Shown: positions 1-6,288 of the stretch, in pieces
How positions within the stretch are numbered: the first letter of the stretch is position 1
Layout of the letters: each line of letters starts with the position of its first letter
NCBI GenBank assembly: GCA_902803255.1
Contig: CADCPG010000257.1
Coordinates: 1-6,288 of the forward strand
DNA: 6,288 nucleotides
Reading direction: 5' to 3'
Source: an uncultured Ruminococcus sp.
GTDB taxonomy: Bacteria > Bacillota > Clostridia > Oscillospirales > CAG-272
Position numbers and translations under genes: made by a program
The notes under the pieces: model-generated
The model's input: the letters and a program-made list of their open reading frames with translations, nothing else
The model's database searches: none
Told to the model about the DNA's origin: nothing

Positions 1-1830
1 GAACTTGAAAAGTACATATGCTCGATAGCTCTCTCGGGAGCCCTCGACTTTATCAGGAAATACGAGTCGTCAGACGGCGACGCGTCAGACAAGGCCGCAG
101 GAAGCGGGATCATCGGTCACTTCGGACTCGGCTTCTATTCGTCGTTCATGGTGAGCGACAGCGTCGAGATCGACACACTGTCATACACGGGGGGAGAGGC
201 CGTCCACTGGAGCTGCACCGAGGCCGGCGACTACGTGATCACGAAATCGGACAGGGAGGAGCGCGGGACGACCGTAACGATGCACATCTCCGCGACGGAA
301 AAGGACTATCTGCGCAGGGAAAAGCTCCTCGAGATCCTGAAAAAGTACTGTTCGTTCATGCCTGTTCCCGTCTATTTCGACTCTGGCGTGGAAGATACCG
401 CGGCCGGTGACGGAAAAGACGGCGCGGCGGACGGGACCGGAAAGAAGGAGCCTCAGCCGATAAACGACACCCTCCCGCTCTGGGCAAAGCCCCAGTCGGA
501 GATCACGGATGAGGAGTACAACGAATTCTACCACAAGCTGTTCTCCGATATAGACGACCCGCTCTTCCACATCCACATCAACGCAGACTATCCTCTGAAC
601 TTCAAGGGGATCCTCTACTTCCCGAAGATCAGGACCGAGACGCAGTCGCTCGAGGGCCACGTCAAGCTCTTCTACAACCAGGTGTTCGTCGCCGACAACA
701 TCAAGGAAGTCCTTCCCGACTATCTTCTCATGCTCCGCGGCGCTCTCGACTGTCCCGAACTTCCGCTTAATGTGTCGAGGAGCTACCTGCAGGACAGCGC
801 GTATGTAAAGAGGATAGCCCAGTTCATAGTGAAAAAGGTCGCCGACAAGCTGAACTCGCTCGCAAAAAACGACAGGGAGAAATACGAGAAGGTCTACTCC
901 GACATCCGGATATTCATCGAGTACGCCTGCCTGCGTGAGAAGAAGTTCTACGACAGGGTATCCGACAGCCTGCTTTTGCGTCTGACCGACGGAAAATACC
1001 GCACATTCGACGAATATCTGAAGAACGCGGAGCCGAAAAAGGAAACAGCCGGTGCCGGCGGCGCGGAGGCGTCAGACGGCGGGCAGGCCGGCGATAAAAA
1101 AGAAAAAGGATCTGAAGAGAAAGAGCCGGAGAGCGGCGGCGGCAAAAAGCCCGGGGGAACCGTTTATTACGCCACCGACACCGCGCTCCAGACGCAGTAC
1201 ATCTCGATGCTTACCGGAGCCGGAAAGGAAGTGGCCGTATTCGATCTGCTGCTCGATTCGCAGTATATCACCGCGATAGAGCAGTACCGCGAGGGCATCT
1301 CCTTCCGCAGAGTCGACGCCGATATATCCGACGCGGTGAAGGCCGGCGGCGGAGACGGTGAAAAAGACAAAGACGGCGGAAACAAGGTCCCTGAGGCGCT
1401 CGCCGGACTTATGAGAAAGGTATCGGGCAACGAAAAGCTCGAGGTCATAGCCGAACCGCTCGTCGACGCCTCGGTCCCGGCGGTCCTCACGGTCAGCGAG
1501 CAGTCGAGACGCTTCGAGGATATGATGAGGCTCTATGCGGCCCCCGGAGAAGAATATGTTCCGCCCGTACCGGCCGACATGAAGCTCACGCTGAACACGA
1601 GATGCGGGGCTTACGCCAAACTCGTGAAACTTGCCGGAGAGGGCGGCGGATCCGGAGACAGTGACGGCGGCAATGAGACCGCGAAGGCGGCGTCGCCGGA
1701 GGACGAAGCGGCCGAAAGATACGCGTCGTTCGTATACAGGCTCGCGCTGCTGGCGCAGAAGAAGCTCACTGCCGGCGAGCTCTCGGCATTCCTGTCCGAC
1801 AGCTACCGGCTGCTCGAACTCTTCGACTGA
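1..1830 (+). CDS. htpG: Molecular chaperone HtpG (bacterial Hsp90), 5'-truncated
   Basis: Cytosolic ATP-dependent Hsp90 chaperone that acts as a homodimer on client proteins. The reading frame is open from base 1, so the start lies upstream; comparison with the E. coli protein as I recall it suggests about 80 residues are missing, including the helix with the catalytic Glu and the NASDA motif. Counting window residues from base 1: the end of the GHKL ATPase domain is visible as IGHFGLGFYSSF (38-49, the glycine-rich lid) and RGTTVTMHI. The middle domain starts near INDTLPLW and contains LPLNVSRSYLQ, whose Arg260 corresponds to the Arg that contacts the ATP gamma-phosphate. GTVYYATD follows at about 386, then a C-terminal dimerisation domain ending LLELFD. 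Four Gly/Asp/Lys/Glu-rich insertions (residues about 128-150, 344-383, 447-462, 546-572) would bring the full protein to roughly 690 residues, against about 625-640 usual. No frameshift is seen. Identity is secure; whether it is co-transcribed with the next gene (59 nt away) is not. Confidence 0.96.
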   Translation, partial: ELEKYICSIALSGALDFIRKYESSDGDASDKAAGSGIIGHFGLGFYSSFMVSDSVEIDTLSYTGGEAVHWSCTEAGDYVITKSDREERGTTVTMHISATEKDYLRREKLLEILKKYCSFMPVPVYFDSGVEDTAAGDGKDGAADGTGKKEPQPINDTLPLWAKPQSEITDEEYNEFYHKLFSDIDDPLFHIHINADYPLNFKGILYFPKIRTETQSLEGHVKLFYNQVFVADNIKEVLPDYLLMLRGALDCPELPLNVSRSYLQDSAYVKRIAQFIVKKVADKLNSLAKNDREKYEKVYSDIRIFIEYACLREKKFYDRVSDSLLLRLTDGKYRTFDEYLKNAEPKKETAGAGGAEASDGGQAGDKKEKGSEEKEPESGGGKKPGGTVYYATDTALQTQYISMLTGAGKEVAVFDLLLDSQYITAIEQYREGISFRRVDADISDAVKAGGGDGEKDKDGGNKVPEALAGLMRKVSGNEKLEVIAEPLVDASVPAVLTVSEQSRRFEDMMRLYAAPGEEYVPPVPADMKLTLNTRCGAYAKLVKLAGEGGGSGDSDGGNETAKAASPEDEAAERYASFVYRLALLAQKKLTAGELSAFLSDSYRLLELFD

Positions 1831-1873
1831 GCGCGGCTCACGGAACATCGCTGACAAAAAACAGAGGCAAGAG

Positions 1874-1878
1874 AAGGA
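1874..1878 (+). promoter_or_regulatory. Ribosome binding site of the aminotransferase gene
   Basis: AAGGA lies 11 nt before the ATG at 1890, a slightly long but acceptable spacing. It supports that ATG as the start. The 59-nt spacer after htpG holds no hairpin followed by a T-run, so read-through from htpG is possible. Confidence 0.6.
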
Positions 1879-1889
1879 CGAGAACTGAA

Positions 1890-3140
1890 ATGGAAAGAGA
1901 ATACAGGTTTTCCCGCAAGCTCGAGGCGCTCAAGCCATCGGCGATAAGGGAGATATTCAAATCGCTCACCGATCCGTCGATCATAGCTTTCGCAGCCGGG
2001 AACCCGGCTCCCGAGTCGTTCCCGGTAGGCGAGATGGCGGAGATCTCGTCGGAGATCTTCGCCGCGATGCCGGTGACCGCGCTCCAGTACGGAACCACCG
2101 AGGGGTACATGCCGCTCCGCACCGCCGTCGCGGCCAGACTGAAAGATAAATTTGGGATCGGCAGGTCGGTCGCCGCGGGCGACGCCTTCAACGACACGAC
2201 CGTCATCGTCAGCGGCGGCAACCAGGGACTTGAGCTGGCCTGCAAGGCGTTCTGCAACGAGGGGGACGTCGTCATAGCCGAGGATCCGTCTTTCATCGGG
2301 GCCCTCAACGCCTTCAGGTCGAACGGAGCCGTGACGCTCGGCGTACCGATCGCGAGGACGGCGTCGGGCGAGGACGACGGCATGGACACCGAAGCGCTCG
2401 AAGAGCTGCTGAAAAAAGAGAAGAACGCGAAGCTCATATACGTGATCCCCACATTCCAGAACCCCGCCGGAGTGACGACGTCGCTCCGGAAGCGACGCGA
2501 GATCTACCGCCTCGCGAAGAAATACGGCGTCATGATCCTCGAGGACAACCCCTACGGTGAGCTCCGCTTCGACGGCGAGGACATCCCCACGATCAAGAGC
2601 ATGGACGAGGACGGCATCGTGATCTACTGCTCGTCGTTCTCGAAGATCCTCTCGTCGGGAATGCGCATAGGCTATCTCTGCGCGCCCGAGAAGGTGATGC
2701 AGAAGATAGTCGTGGCAAAGCAGGTCGAGGACGTGCACACCAACATGTTCTTCCAGATCCTCTGCCACAAATACATGACCGAGCGAGATCTCGACGGCCA
2801 CATCGCCGAAGTCAGGGCGATCTACCGCCGCAAGTGCGGCATCATGCTCTCGGCGCTCGACCGCGAGATGCCGGAGGAATTCACCTGGACGAGACCGAAG
2901 GGCGGCCTGTTCATATACTGTGAACTGCCCGGATGCGTAGATATGCAGGAATTCGTAAAACGCGCACTGGCAAGGAAGGTGGCGCTGGTCCCCGGGACCG
3001 CGTTCACTCCGGTAGCCGGAGCGCCGAGCAACGCGGTGAGGATGTCCTACTCGACGGCTTCGGACAGCGCTATAGAAGAGGGATGCCGCATACTCGGCGA
3101 ACTCGCCCGCGAGATGCTCGCGGAGGCGAAAAAAGCTTAA
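1890..3140 (+). CDS. PLP-dependent aminotransferase, class I/II (2-aminoadipate/aromatic aminotransferase-like)
   Basis: A 416-residue fold-type I aminotransferase that should move an amino group between an amino acid and a 2-oxo acid in the cytosol. Signature residues are all in place: phosphate-loop SGGNQG (108-113), Asn191 in NPAG, Asp219 and Tyr222 in LEDNPYGEL (pyridine nitrogen and O3' contacts), the Schiff-base Lys252 in SSFSKI, and Arg384 in AVRMSYS for the substrate carboxylate. The N-terminal FAAGNPAPESFP and QYGTTEGYMPLR segments resemble the COG1167 group (LysN, kynurenine/2-aminoadipate aminotransferases and the catalytic half of MocR regulators). There is no N-terminal GntR-type helix-turn-helix: the catalytic domain starts almost at residue 1, so this is an enzyme and not a MocR-type regulator. 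The substrate cannot be assigned from sequence; aromatic amino acids, 2-aminoadipate or branched-chain amino acids are all plausible. Its position ahead of trpS is suggestive of aromatic substrates but weak evidence. Confidence 0.93.
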   Translation: MEREYRFSRKLEALKPSAIREIFKSLTDPSIIAFAAGNPAPESFPVGEMAEISSEIFAAMPVTALQYGTTEGYMPLRTAVAARLKDKFGIGRSVAAGDAFNDTTVIVSGGNQGLELACKAFCNEGDVVIAEDPSFIGALNAFRSNGAVTLGVPIARTASGEDDGMDTEALEELLKKEKNAKLIYVIPTFQNPAGVTTSLRKRREIYRLAKKYGVMILEDNPYGELRFDGEDIPTIKSMDEDGIVIYCSSFSKILSSGMRIGYLCAPEKVMQKIVVAKQVEDVHTNMFFQILCHKYMTERDLDGHIAEVRAIYRRKCGIMLSALDREMPEEFTWTRPKGGLFIYCELPGCVDMQEFVKRALARKVALVPGTAFTPVAGAPSNAVRMSYSTASDSAIEEGCRILGELAREMLAEAKKA

Positions 3141-3188
3141 CAGACCCGCAAACGAACATTCGGGAAAACATGATATCGCGCGGGAGAA

Positions 3189-3208
3189 GGCAGGGCAGGG
3201 CAGGGCAG
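3189..3208 (+). repeat. Short tandem repeat, GGCAG x4
   Basis: Four perfect head-to-tail copies of the pentamer GGCAG lie in the spacer between the aminotransferase gene and trpS, ending 25 nt before the trpS Shine-Dalgarno sequence. The repeat is noncoding under the chosen trpS start. It contains no start codon in the trpS frame. Pentamer tracts can change copy number by slippage, but four copies is short and no function is evident. Confidence 0.8.
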
Positions 3209-3220
3209 TGCGGAAAGCCG

Positions 3221-3233
3221 GCCGACGCGCGGC
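3221..3233 (+). other. Small GC hairpin abutting the trpS ribosome binding site
   Basis: GCCG (3221-3224) can pair with CGGC (3230-3233) around a 5-nt loop, immediately before AAGGAG at 3234. It is only 4 bp, so it may be chance in GC-rich DNA. It leaves the ribosome binding site itself unpaired and is not a terminator, because no T-run follows. Confidence 0.25.
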
Positions 3234-3239
3234 AAGGAG
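3234..3239 (+). promoter_or_regulatory. Ribosome binding site of trpS
   Basis: A full AAGGAG lies 8 nt before the ATG at 3248. This decides the trpS start against an in-frame ATG at 3170, which has no good Shine-Dalgarno sequence and would add 26 Arg/Gly-rich residues not expected in the family. Confidence 0.85.
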
Positions 3240-3247
3240 AAGACACA

Positions 3248-4246
3248 ATGATCGATCCAAGACCGGTTTTATTCTCGGGAGTACAGCCGAGCGGAAACCT
3301 CACGATAGGAAACTACCTCGGTGCGATCGGCAGATTCGCCGAGTTTTCCGAGAAAAACAAATGCTTTTACTGCGTCGTCGACGAACACGCGATCACCGTC
3401 AGACAGGTGCCCGCCGATCTGCGCCGCAGGACATACGAGACGCTCGCGCTCTATATCGCCTGCGGTCTCGACGTCGAAAAGAACACGCTCTTCGTCCAGT
3501 CGCACGTTCCGGCTCACGCCGAGCTGGCCTGGATCCTCAGCTGCTACACGATGTTCGGTGAACTCTCGAGGATGACGCAGTTCAAGGACAAGAGCGCGAG
3601 ACATTCCGACAATATCAACGCCGGACTCTTCACATATCCCGTGCTGATGGCGGCAGACATACTGCTGTACAGGGCGAGCGCCGTTCCGGTCGGAAGCGAC
3701 CAGAAGCAGCACGTCGAACTGACGCGCAACATCGCGCAGCGGTTCAATCAGCAGTTCCCCGACACTTTCGTTGTTCCCGAGCCTGTCATCGCGACGTCGG
3801 GAGCGCGCATCATGTCGCTCGCGGAGCCCGACAAAAAGATGAGCAAGTCCGACCCCAACGAAAACGCGGTCGTGCGCATCCTCGACGATCGGGACACCGT
3901 GATCCGCAAGTTCAGGAGAGCGGTCACCGATTCCGGGAACGAAGTCAGATACTCGCCAGACAAGCCGGGAGTGAGCAACCTGATCGACATCTATTCCTGC
4001 TTCACCGGGAAGGACGTCGCCTCCGTCGAGCGCGAATTCGACGGGCTCGGATACGCCGAGTTCAAGACGGCCGTCGGAGAGGCGTGCGCCGACAGACTGG
4101 CGCCGGTCCAGACCGAGTACAAGCGCCTTCTCGCCGACAGGGCGTACCTCGAGGAAGTGATGAAGAAGGGCGCCGAAGAGGCCTCATACTACGCCGGCAG
4201 GATGCTCTCGAAGGTCAGAAGGAAGATCGGATTCGTGAACCTCTGA
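3248..4246 (+). CDS. trpS: Tryptophanyl-tRNA synthetase
   Basis: Class I aminoacyl-tRNA synthetase that activates tryptophan with ATP and charges tRNA-Trp in the cytosol. At 332 residues it matches the usual bacterial length of about 330-340. The protein opens with LFSGVQPSGNLTIGNYLGA, where TIGN (19-22) is the HIGH-type ATP-binding motif of this family. The tryptophan-pocket region YPVLMAADILLY and the following VPVGSDQKQHVELTRNIAQRFN are typical TrpS. The KMSKS loop is intact at residues 197-201 and followed by DPN. The C-terminal anticodon-binding helical part is complete and ends at KIGFVNL. The ATG is preceded by a strong Shine-Dalgarno sequence. The 107-nt spacer upstream is too short for a complete T-box leader, and I see no T-box core, so regulation by uncharged tRNA-Trp at this position is not supported. 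rimO follows after 37 nt, probably on the same transcript. Confidence 0.97.
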   Translation: MIDPRPVLFSGVQPSGNLTIGNYLGAIGRFAEFSEKNKCFYCVVDEHAITVRQVPADLRRRTYETLALYIACGLDVEKNTLFVQSHVPAHAELAWILSCYTMFGELSRMTQFKDKSARHSDNINAGLFTYPVLMAADILLYRASAVPVGSDQKQHVELTRNIAQRFNQQFPDTFVVPEPVIATSGARIMSLAEPDKKMSKSDPNENAVVRILDDRDTVIRKFRRAVTDSGNEVRYSPDKPGVSNLIDIYSCFTGKDVASVEREFDGLGYAEFKTAVGEACADRLAPVQTEYKRLLADRAYLEEVMKKGAEEASYYAGRMLSKVRRKIGFVNL

Positions 4247-4270
4247 TCCGCGCCCTCAAAGATCGATCAA

Positions 4271-4275
4271 CGGAG
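4271..4275 (+). promoter_or_regulatory. Ribosome binding site of rimO
   Basis: CGGAG lies 8 nt before the ATG at 4284 and only 3 nt before another ATG at 4279. The second ATG reads ATG-GAA-TGA and stops within the rimO start region, so 4284 is the rimO start. This also gives the family's standard N-terminus, MKIGFVTLGCSKN. Confidence 0.7.
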
Positions 4276-4283
4276 TTTATGGA

Positions 4284-5705
4284 ATGAAGATAGGTTTTGT
4301 AACGCTCGGATGCTCGAAGAACCTCCTCGACACCGAGGTGATGCTGCACGAGCTGTACGAGGCGGGCTACGAGATAACCCCGGAGGAGACCGAGGCCGAC
4401 ATCGTCGTGATCAACACCTGCGCCTTTATCGAATCGGCGAAAAAGGAGTCGATCGACAACATCCTCGACATCGCATGGCTCAAGGAGCACGCGAATCTCG
4501 GGGGGATAGTCGTCGCGGGTTGCCTCGTCGAGCGGTATAAGGACGAGGTGCTTTCGGAATTCCCCGAAGTCGACGCCGTCATAGGCACCGGCTCGGTGCA
4601 CAGGATCGTAGAGGCCGTCGATTCGGTAAGGAGAAGGATAGAAGAGAGGCACCGGAACGGGAAGAAGGGCGCGAAGCACAAAAGGCCTGCTGCGGCGGAC
4701 GGCGATAGATATTCCTCCTATTGCGACATAAACACGGTGGCTCTCGGAGGAGACCGTGTGGTGAGCGGCAGTTTTTCGACCTATCTCAAGATCGCCGAAG
4801 GCTGCGACAACCGCTGCACCTACTGCACTATACCCTCGATCAGAGGGAAATACCGTTCCCGTCCGATCGAAGACCTGACCGCGGAGGCCGCGGGGCTTGA
4901 GAAGATGGGGATCCGGGAGATAAACGTCATCGCCCAGGATATAACGCGCTACGGCATCGACCTCTACGGCGGTTATTCGCTTCCGAAGCTGCTGCGTGAA
5001 CTGACTGCCGCGGCGCCGAAGACCTATTTCAGGCTGCTGTACTGCTATCCCGACAGGATCACCGACGACCTCGTCGCCGCGATCCGCGACCTGCCGCATG
5101 TCGTGAAATACATCGACATGCCGCTGCAGCATATCAGCGACCGCATCCTGCGCGCGATGAACCGCCGCGGCGATTCGAAACTGATAAGGGAAAAGATCGC
5201 GACCCTCAGGCGCGAAGTCCCCGGGATCACCCTGAGGACGACCTTCATAACCGGATTCCCCGGCGAGACCGACGGCGACTTCGACGAACTGCGCCGGTTC
5301 GTCCGCGAGACCAGGTTCGACCGGATCGGAGTCTTCCCGTATTCGCGCGAGGAGGGCACTCCCGCCGCCGGGTTCGACGGCCAGATCGACGAACAGCTAA
5401 GGCAGGACAGGGCGGACGCGCTGATGCTCGACCAGCAGCGGATCATAGCCGAAAAAAACGCGGAGGCCGCGGGAAAGACGCTGACCGTGCTCACCGAGGA
5501 TTACGACTACGTATCGGAGAAGTACTACGGAAGGGGCGCGGCTGACGCCCCCGACGTCGACACCAAAGTCTTCTTCGGTTCGCCTGTGAAGATAAAGCCG
5601 GGCGAGTTCGTCGAGGTGAAGATCACAGACACCGTCGACTACGACCTTTACGGCGAATATTCGGGAGCCGCCGGCATGGGCGCCCCCGAAAAGGAGTGGC
5701 GCTGA
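4284..5705 (+). CDS. rimO: Ribosomal protein S12 (aspartate) methylthiotransferase RimO
   Basis: Radical-SAM enzyme with two iron-sulfur clusters that adds a methylthio group to a conserved aspartate of ribosomal protein S12. The N-terminal MTTase domain carries cluster ligands Cys10 (LGCSKNLLDTE), Cys46 (NTCAF) and Cys80 (AGCLVERY). The GC-K-N-DTE form points to RimO and away from the tRNA enzyme MiaB. The radical-SAM domain has Cys174, Cys178 and Cys181 in EGCDNRCTYCTIP, followed by SRPIEDL, the IAQDITRYGIDLYG segment, DMPLQH and TTFITGFPGET. A TRAM domain fills about 394-461, with YYGRGAADAPDVDTKVFF, the RimO form of this region. At 473 residues it is somewhat longer than the usual 430-450. 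Part of the excess is a basic linker at about 115-160 joining the MTTase and radical-SAM domains, and part is a short Gly/Ala tail. It starts 37 nt after trpS, and its TGA overlaps the pgsA ATG by 1 nt, so the two are almost certainly translated from one mRNA. Confidence 0.95.
   Translation: MKIGFVTLGCSKNLLDTEVMLHELYEAGYEITPEETEADIVVINTCAFIESAKKESIDNILDIAWLKEHANLGGIVVAGCLVERYKDEVLSEFPEVDAVIGTGSVHRIVEAVDSVRRRIEERHRNGKKGAKHKRPAAADGDRYSSYCDINTVALGGDRVVSGSFSTYLKIAEGCDNRCTYCTIPSIRGKYRSRPIEDLTAEAAGLEKMGIREINVIAQDITRYGIDLYGGYSLPKLLRELTAAAPKTYFRLLYCYPDRITDDLVAAIRDLPHVVKYIDMPLQHISDRILRAMNRRGDSKLIREKIATLRREVPGITLRTTFITGFPGETDGDFDELRRFVRETRFDRIGVFPYSREEGTPAAGFDGQIDEQLRQDRADALMLDQQRIIAEKNAEAAGKTLTVLTEDYDYVSEKYYGRGAADAPDVDTKVFFGSPVKIKPGEFVEVKITDTVDYDLYGEYSGAAGMGAPEKEWR
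5691..5696 (+). promoter_or_regulatory. Ribosome binding site of pgsA, inside the end of rimO
   Basis: AAGGAG sits within the last codons of rimO, 8 nt before the pgsA ATG at 5705. Together with the TGATG stop-start overlap it indicates coupled translation of rimO and pgsA. Confidence 0.85.
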
Positions 5706-6288
5706 TGGAAAAGGGAAGCCCGGAAAGGAAAAGAGCAAAGCTCAATCTTCCGAACAGACTGACGGTGCTGCGCCTCGTCACTGTGCCCTTCTGCGTCGCG
5801 GCCGCAGTCATGCCGGAGAGCGTCATGCCCGGGTGGCTGTCGGCGCTCATCACGCTCGTCCTGTTCATCGCGGCGTCGGTCACCGACGCCCTCGACGGGC
5901 ACATCGCTAGAAAATACGGTCTCATCACCGACCTCGGCAAGTTCCTCGATCCGCTCGCCGACAAGTTTCTCGTGATAGGCGTCATGCTGGCGGCTGTATA
6001 CAGATACGATGCGATACGTCCGTGGTTCTTCTGGGTGGTATTCACCGTCATCTTCAGGGAACTCGCGGTCACGTCGCTGCGCCTCGTTGCGGTATCGTCG
6101 GGAAGCCGCAAGGTCATCGCCGCCGGCTGGACCGGAAAGATAAAGACGGTCTGCCAGATGATCTGCATCTGCGCCGTGCTGGGCGAGCCGCTGATCTGCC
6201 GGCTGCTGCCGGAGGGCGGCTTCGCGGCTTTCATTGCCGGATACAGGCCGCTCACACTGCTTTTTTCGGCGCTGACGGTGATATTCAC
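5705..6288 (+). CDS. pgsA: CDP-diacylglycerol--glycerol-3-phosphate 3-phosphatidyltransferase, 3'-truncated
   Basis: Integral membrane enzyme that makes phosphatidylglycerophosphate from CDP-diacylglycerol and glycerol-3-phosphate, the committed step to phosphatidylglycerol and cardiolipin. The frame is open for 194 codons to the window edge; family members are usually about 180-210 residues, so only a little should be missing. After a basic N-terminus (MEKGSPERKRAK) comes NLPNRLTVLRLVTVPF, the usual first amphipathic/membrane segment. The CDP-alcohol phosphatidyltransferase motif is perfect from Asp61 to Asp86: D-x2-DG-x2-AR-x8-G-x3-D-x3-D. Hydrophobic segments lie at about 45-59, 88-101, 107-117, 150-165 and from 182 to the edge. 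FRELAVTSLRLVAVSSG and AAGWTGKIKTVCQM (about 117-152) are the PgsA-type region, favouring PgsA over phosphatidylserine synthase or a CDP-alcohol-type cardiolipin synthase. It overlaps the rimO stop by 1 nt and has its own strong Shine-Dalgarno sequence. The rimO-pgsA pairing is common in Clostridia. Confidence 0.93.
   Translation, partial: MEKGSPERKRAKLNLPNRLTVLRLVTVPFCVAAAVMPESVMPGWLSALITLVLFIAASVTDALDGHIARKYGLITDLGKFLDPLADKFLVIGVMLAAVYRYDAIRPWFFWVVFTVIFRELAVTSLRLVAVSSGSRKVIAAGWTGKIKTVCQMICICAVLGEPLICRLLPEGGFAAFIAGYRPLTLLFSALTVIF

Noticed and set aside
1072..1857. A 261-codon - strand frame over the end of htpG
   Set aside because: Antisense to conserved Hsp90 sequence, low-complexity Arg-rich translation, no plausible start context or family resemblance.
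3145..3164. CCCG (3145-3148) / CGGG (3161-3164) inverted repeat after the aminotransferase gene as a terminator
   Set aside because: The stem is only 4 bp with a 12-nt loop and no T-run follows, so it does not look like a factor-independent terminator.
2933..3247. Upstream extension of the trpS frame to 2933 or to the ATG at 3170
   Set aside because: The extension overlaps the aminotransferase gene or adds Arg/Gly-rich residues encoded by the spacer. Only the ATG at 3248 has a proper Shine-Dalgarno sequence and gives a family-typical N-terminus.
3141..3247. A T-box leader for trpS
   Set aside because: The spacer is much shorter than a complete T-box, lacks the conserved T-box core sequence and shows no terminator/antiterminator pair.
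1803..3260. A 485-codon open frame on the - strand across the aminotransferase gene
   Set aside because: It is a shadow of the GC-rich + strand gene. The product is Arg/His/Leu/Val-rich without any recognisable domain, while the + strand frame has every aminotransferase motif.
4261..4268. GATCGATC palindrome, also present at 3250-3257
   Set aside because: GATC and CGAT words are frequent throughout this GC-rich sequence. Two copies near gene starts are expected by chance, and one lies within the trpS start codon region.
4215..5132. A 305-codon - strand frame over rimO
   Set aside because: Antisense to the radical-SAM gene, with composition typical of a GC-rich complementary frame and no domain seen.
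5623..6288. A - strand frame of 221 codons over pgsA
   Set aside because: The + strand frame carries the complete CDP-alcohol phosphatidyltransferase motif; the reverse frame is Ser/Thr/Arg-rich noise.
1..6288. A defence, mobile or otherwise undescribed multi-gene system
   Set aside because: All five genes are recognisable housekeeping families with intact motifs in a compact arrangement. There are no unknown genes, integrase or transposase sequences, long repeats or unexplained noncoding tracts.

Overview
The window is an ordinary, densely packed, single-strand stretch of bacterial chromosome. It holds five genes, all on the + strand: a 5'-truncated htpG (Hsp90 chaperone), a fold-type I PLP-dependent aminotransferase, trpS (tryptophanyl-tRNA synthetase), rimO (ribosomal protein S12 methylthiotransferase) and a 3'-truncated pgsA (phosphatidylglycerophosphate synthase). 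Gaps between genes are 59, 107 and 37 nt, and the last pair overlaps by 1 nt (TGATG). I see no RNA genes, mobile elements, CRISPR arrays, factor-independent terminators or convincing promoters, and no gene-free stretch longer than 107 nt.

Organism: the DNA is GC-rich (roughly 60% by eye) with strong G/C preference at third codon positions, yet ATA (Ile) and AGG/AGA (Arg) codons are used freely. The rimO-pgsA adjacency is a common Bacillota/Clostridia arrangement, usually followed by cinA and recA. The HtpG sequence (motifs such as PLNVSRSYLQ and GTVYYATD) resembles the HtpG type of anaerobic Clostridia and Bacteroidota. A GC-rich, probably uncultured Clostridia-like bacterium is my best inference. 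It is not proven by the window.

Layout: 1-1830 htpG lacking about the first 80 residues; 1890-3140 aminotransferase; 3141-3247 the longest spacer, with a GGCAG x4 micro-repeat and a small GC hairpin next to the trpS ribosome binding site; 3248-4246 trpS; 4284-5705 rimO; 5705 to the window end pgsA. Functionally this is a housekeeping group: protein folding, amino-acid metabolism, tRNA charging, ribosome modification and membrane lipid synthesis. The spacing suggests co-transcription, most securely for trpS-rimO-pgsA.

I found no undescribed biological system. The most unusual observation is that HtpG carries four Gly/Asp/Lys/Glu-rich low-complexity insertions at domain junctions and loops. 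Smaller curiosities are a basic linker in RimO and the spacer ahead of trpS.
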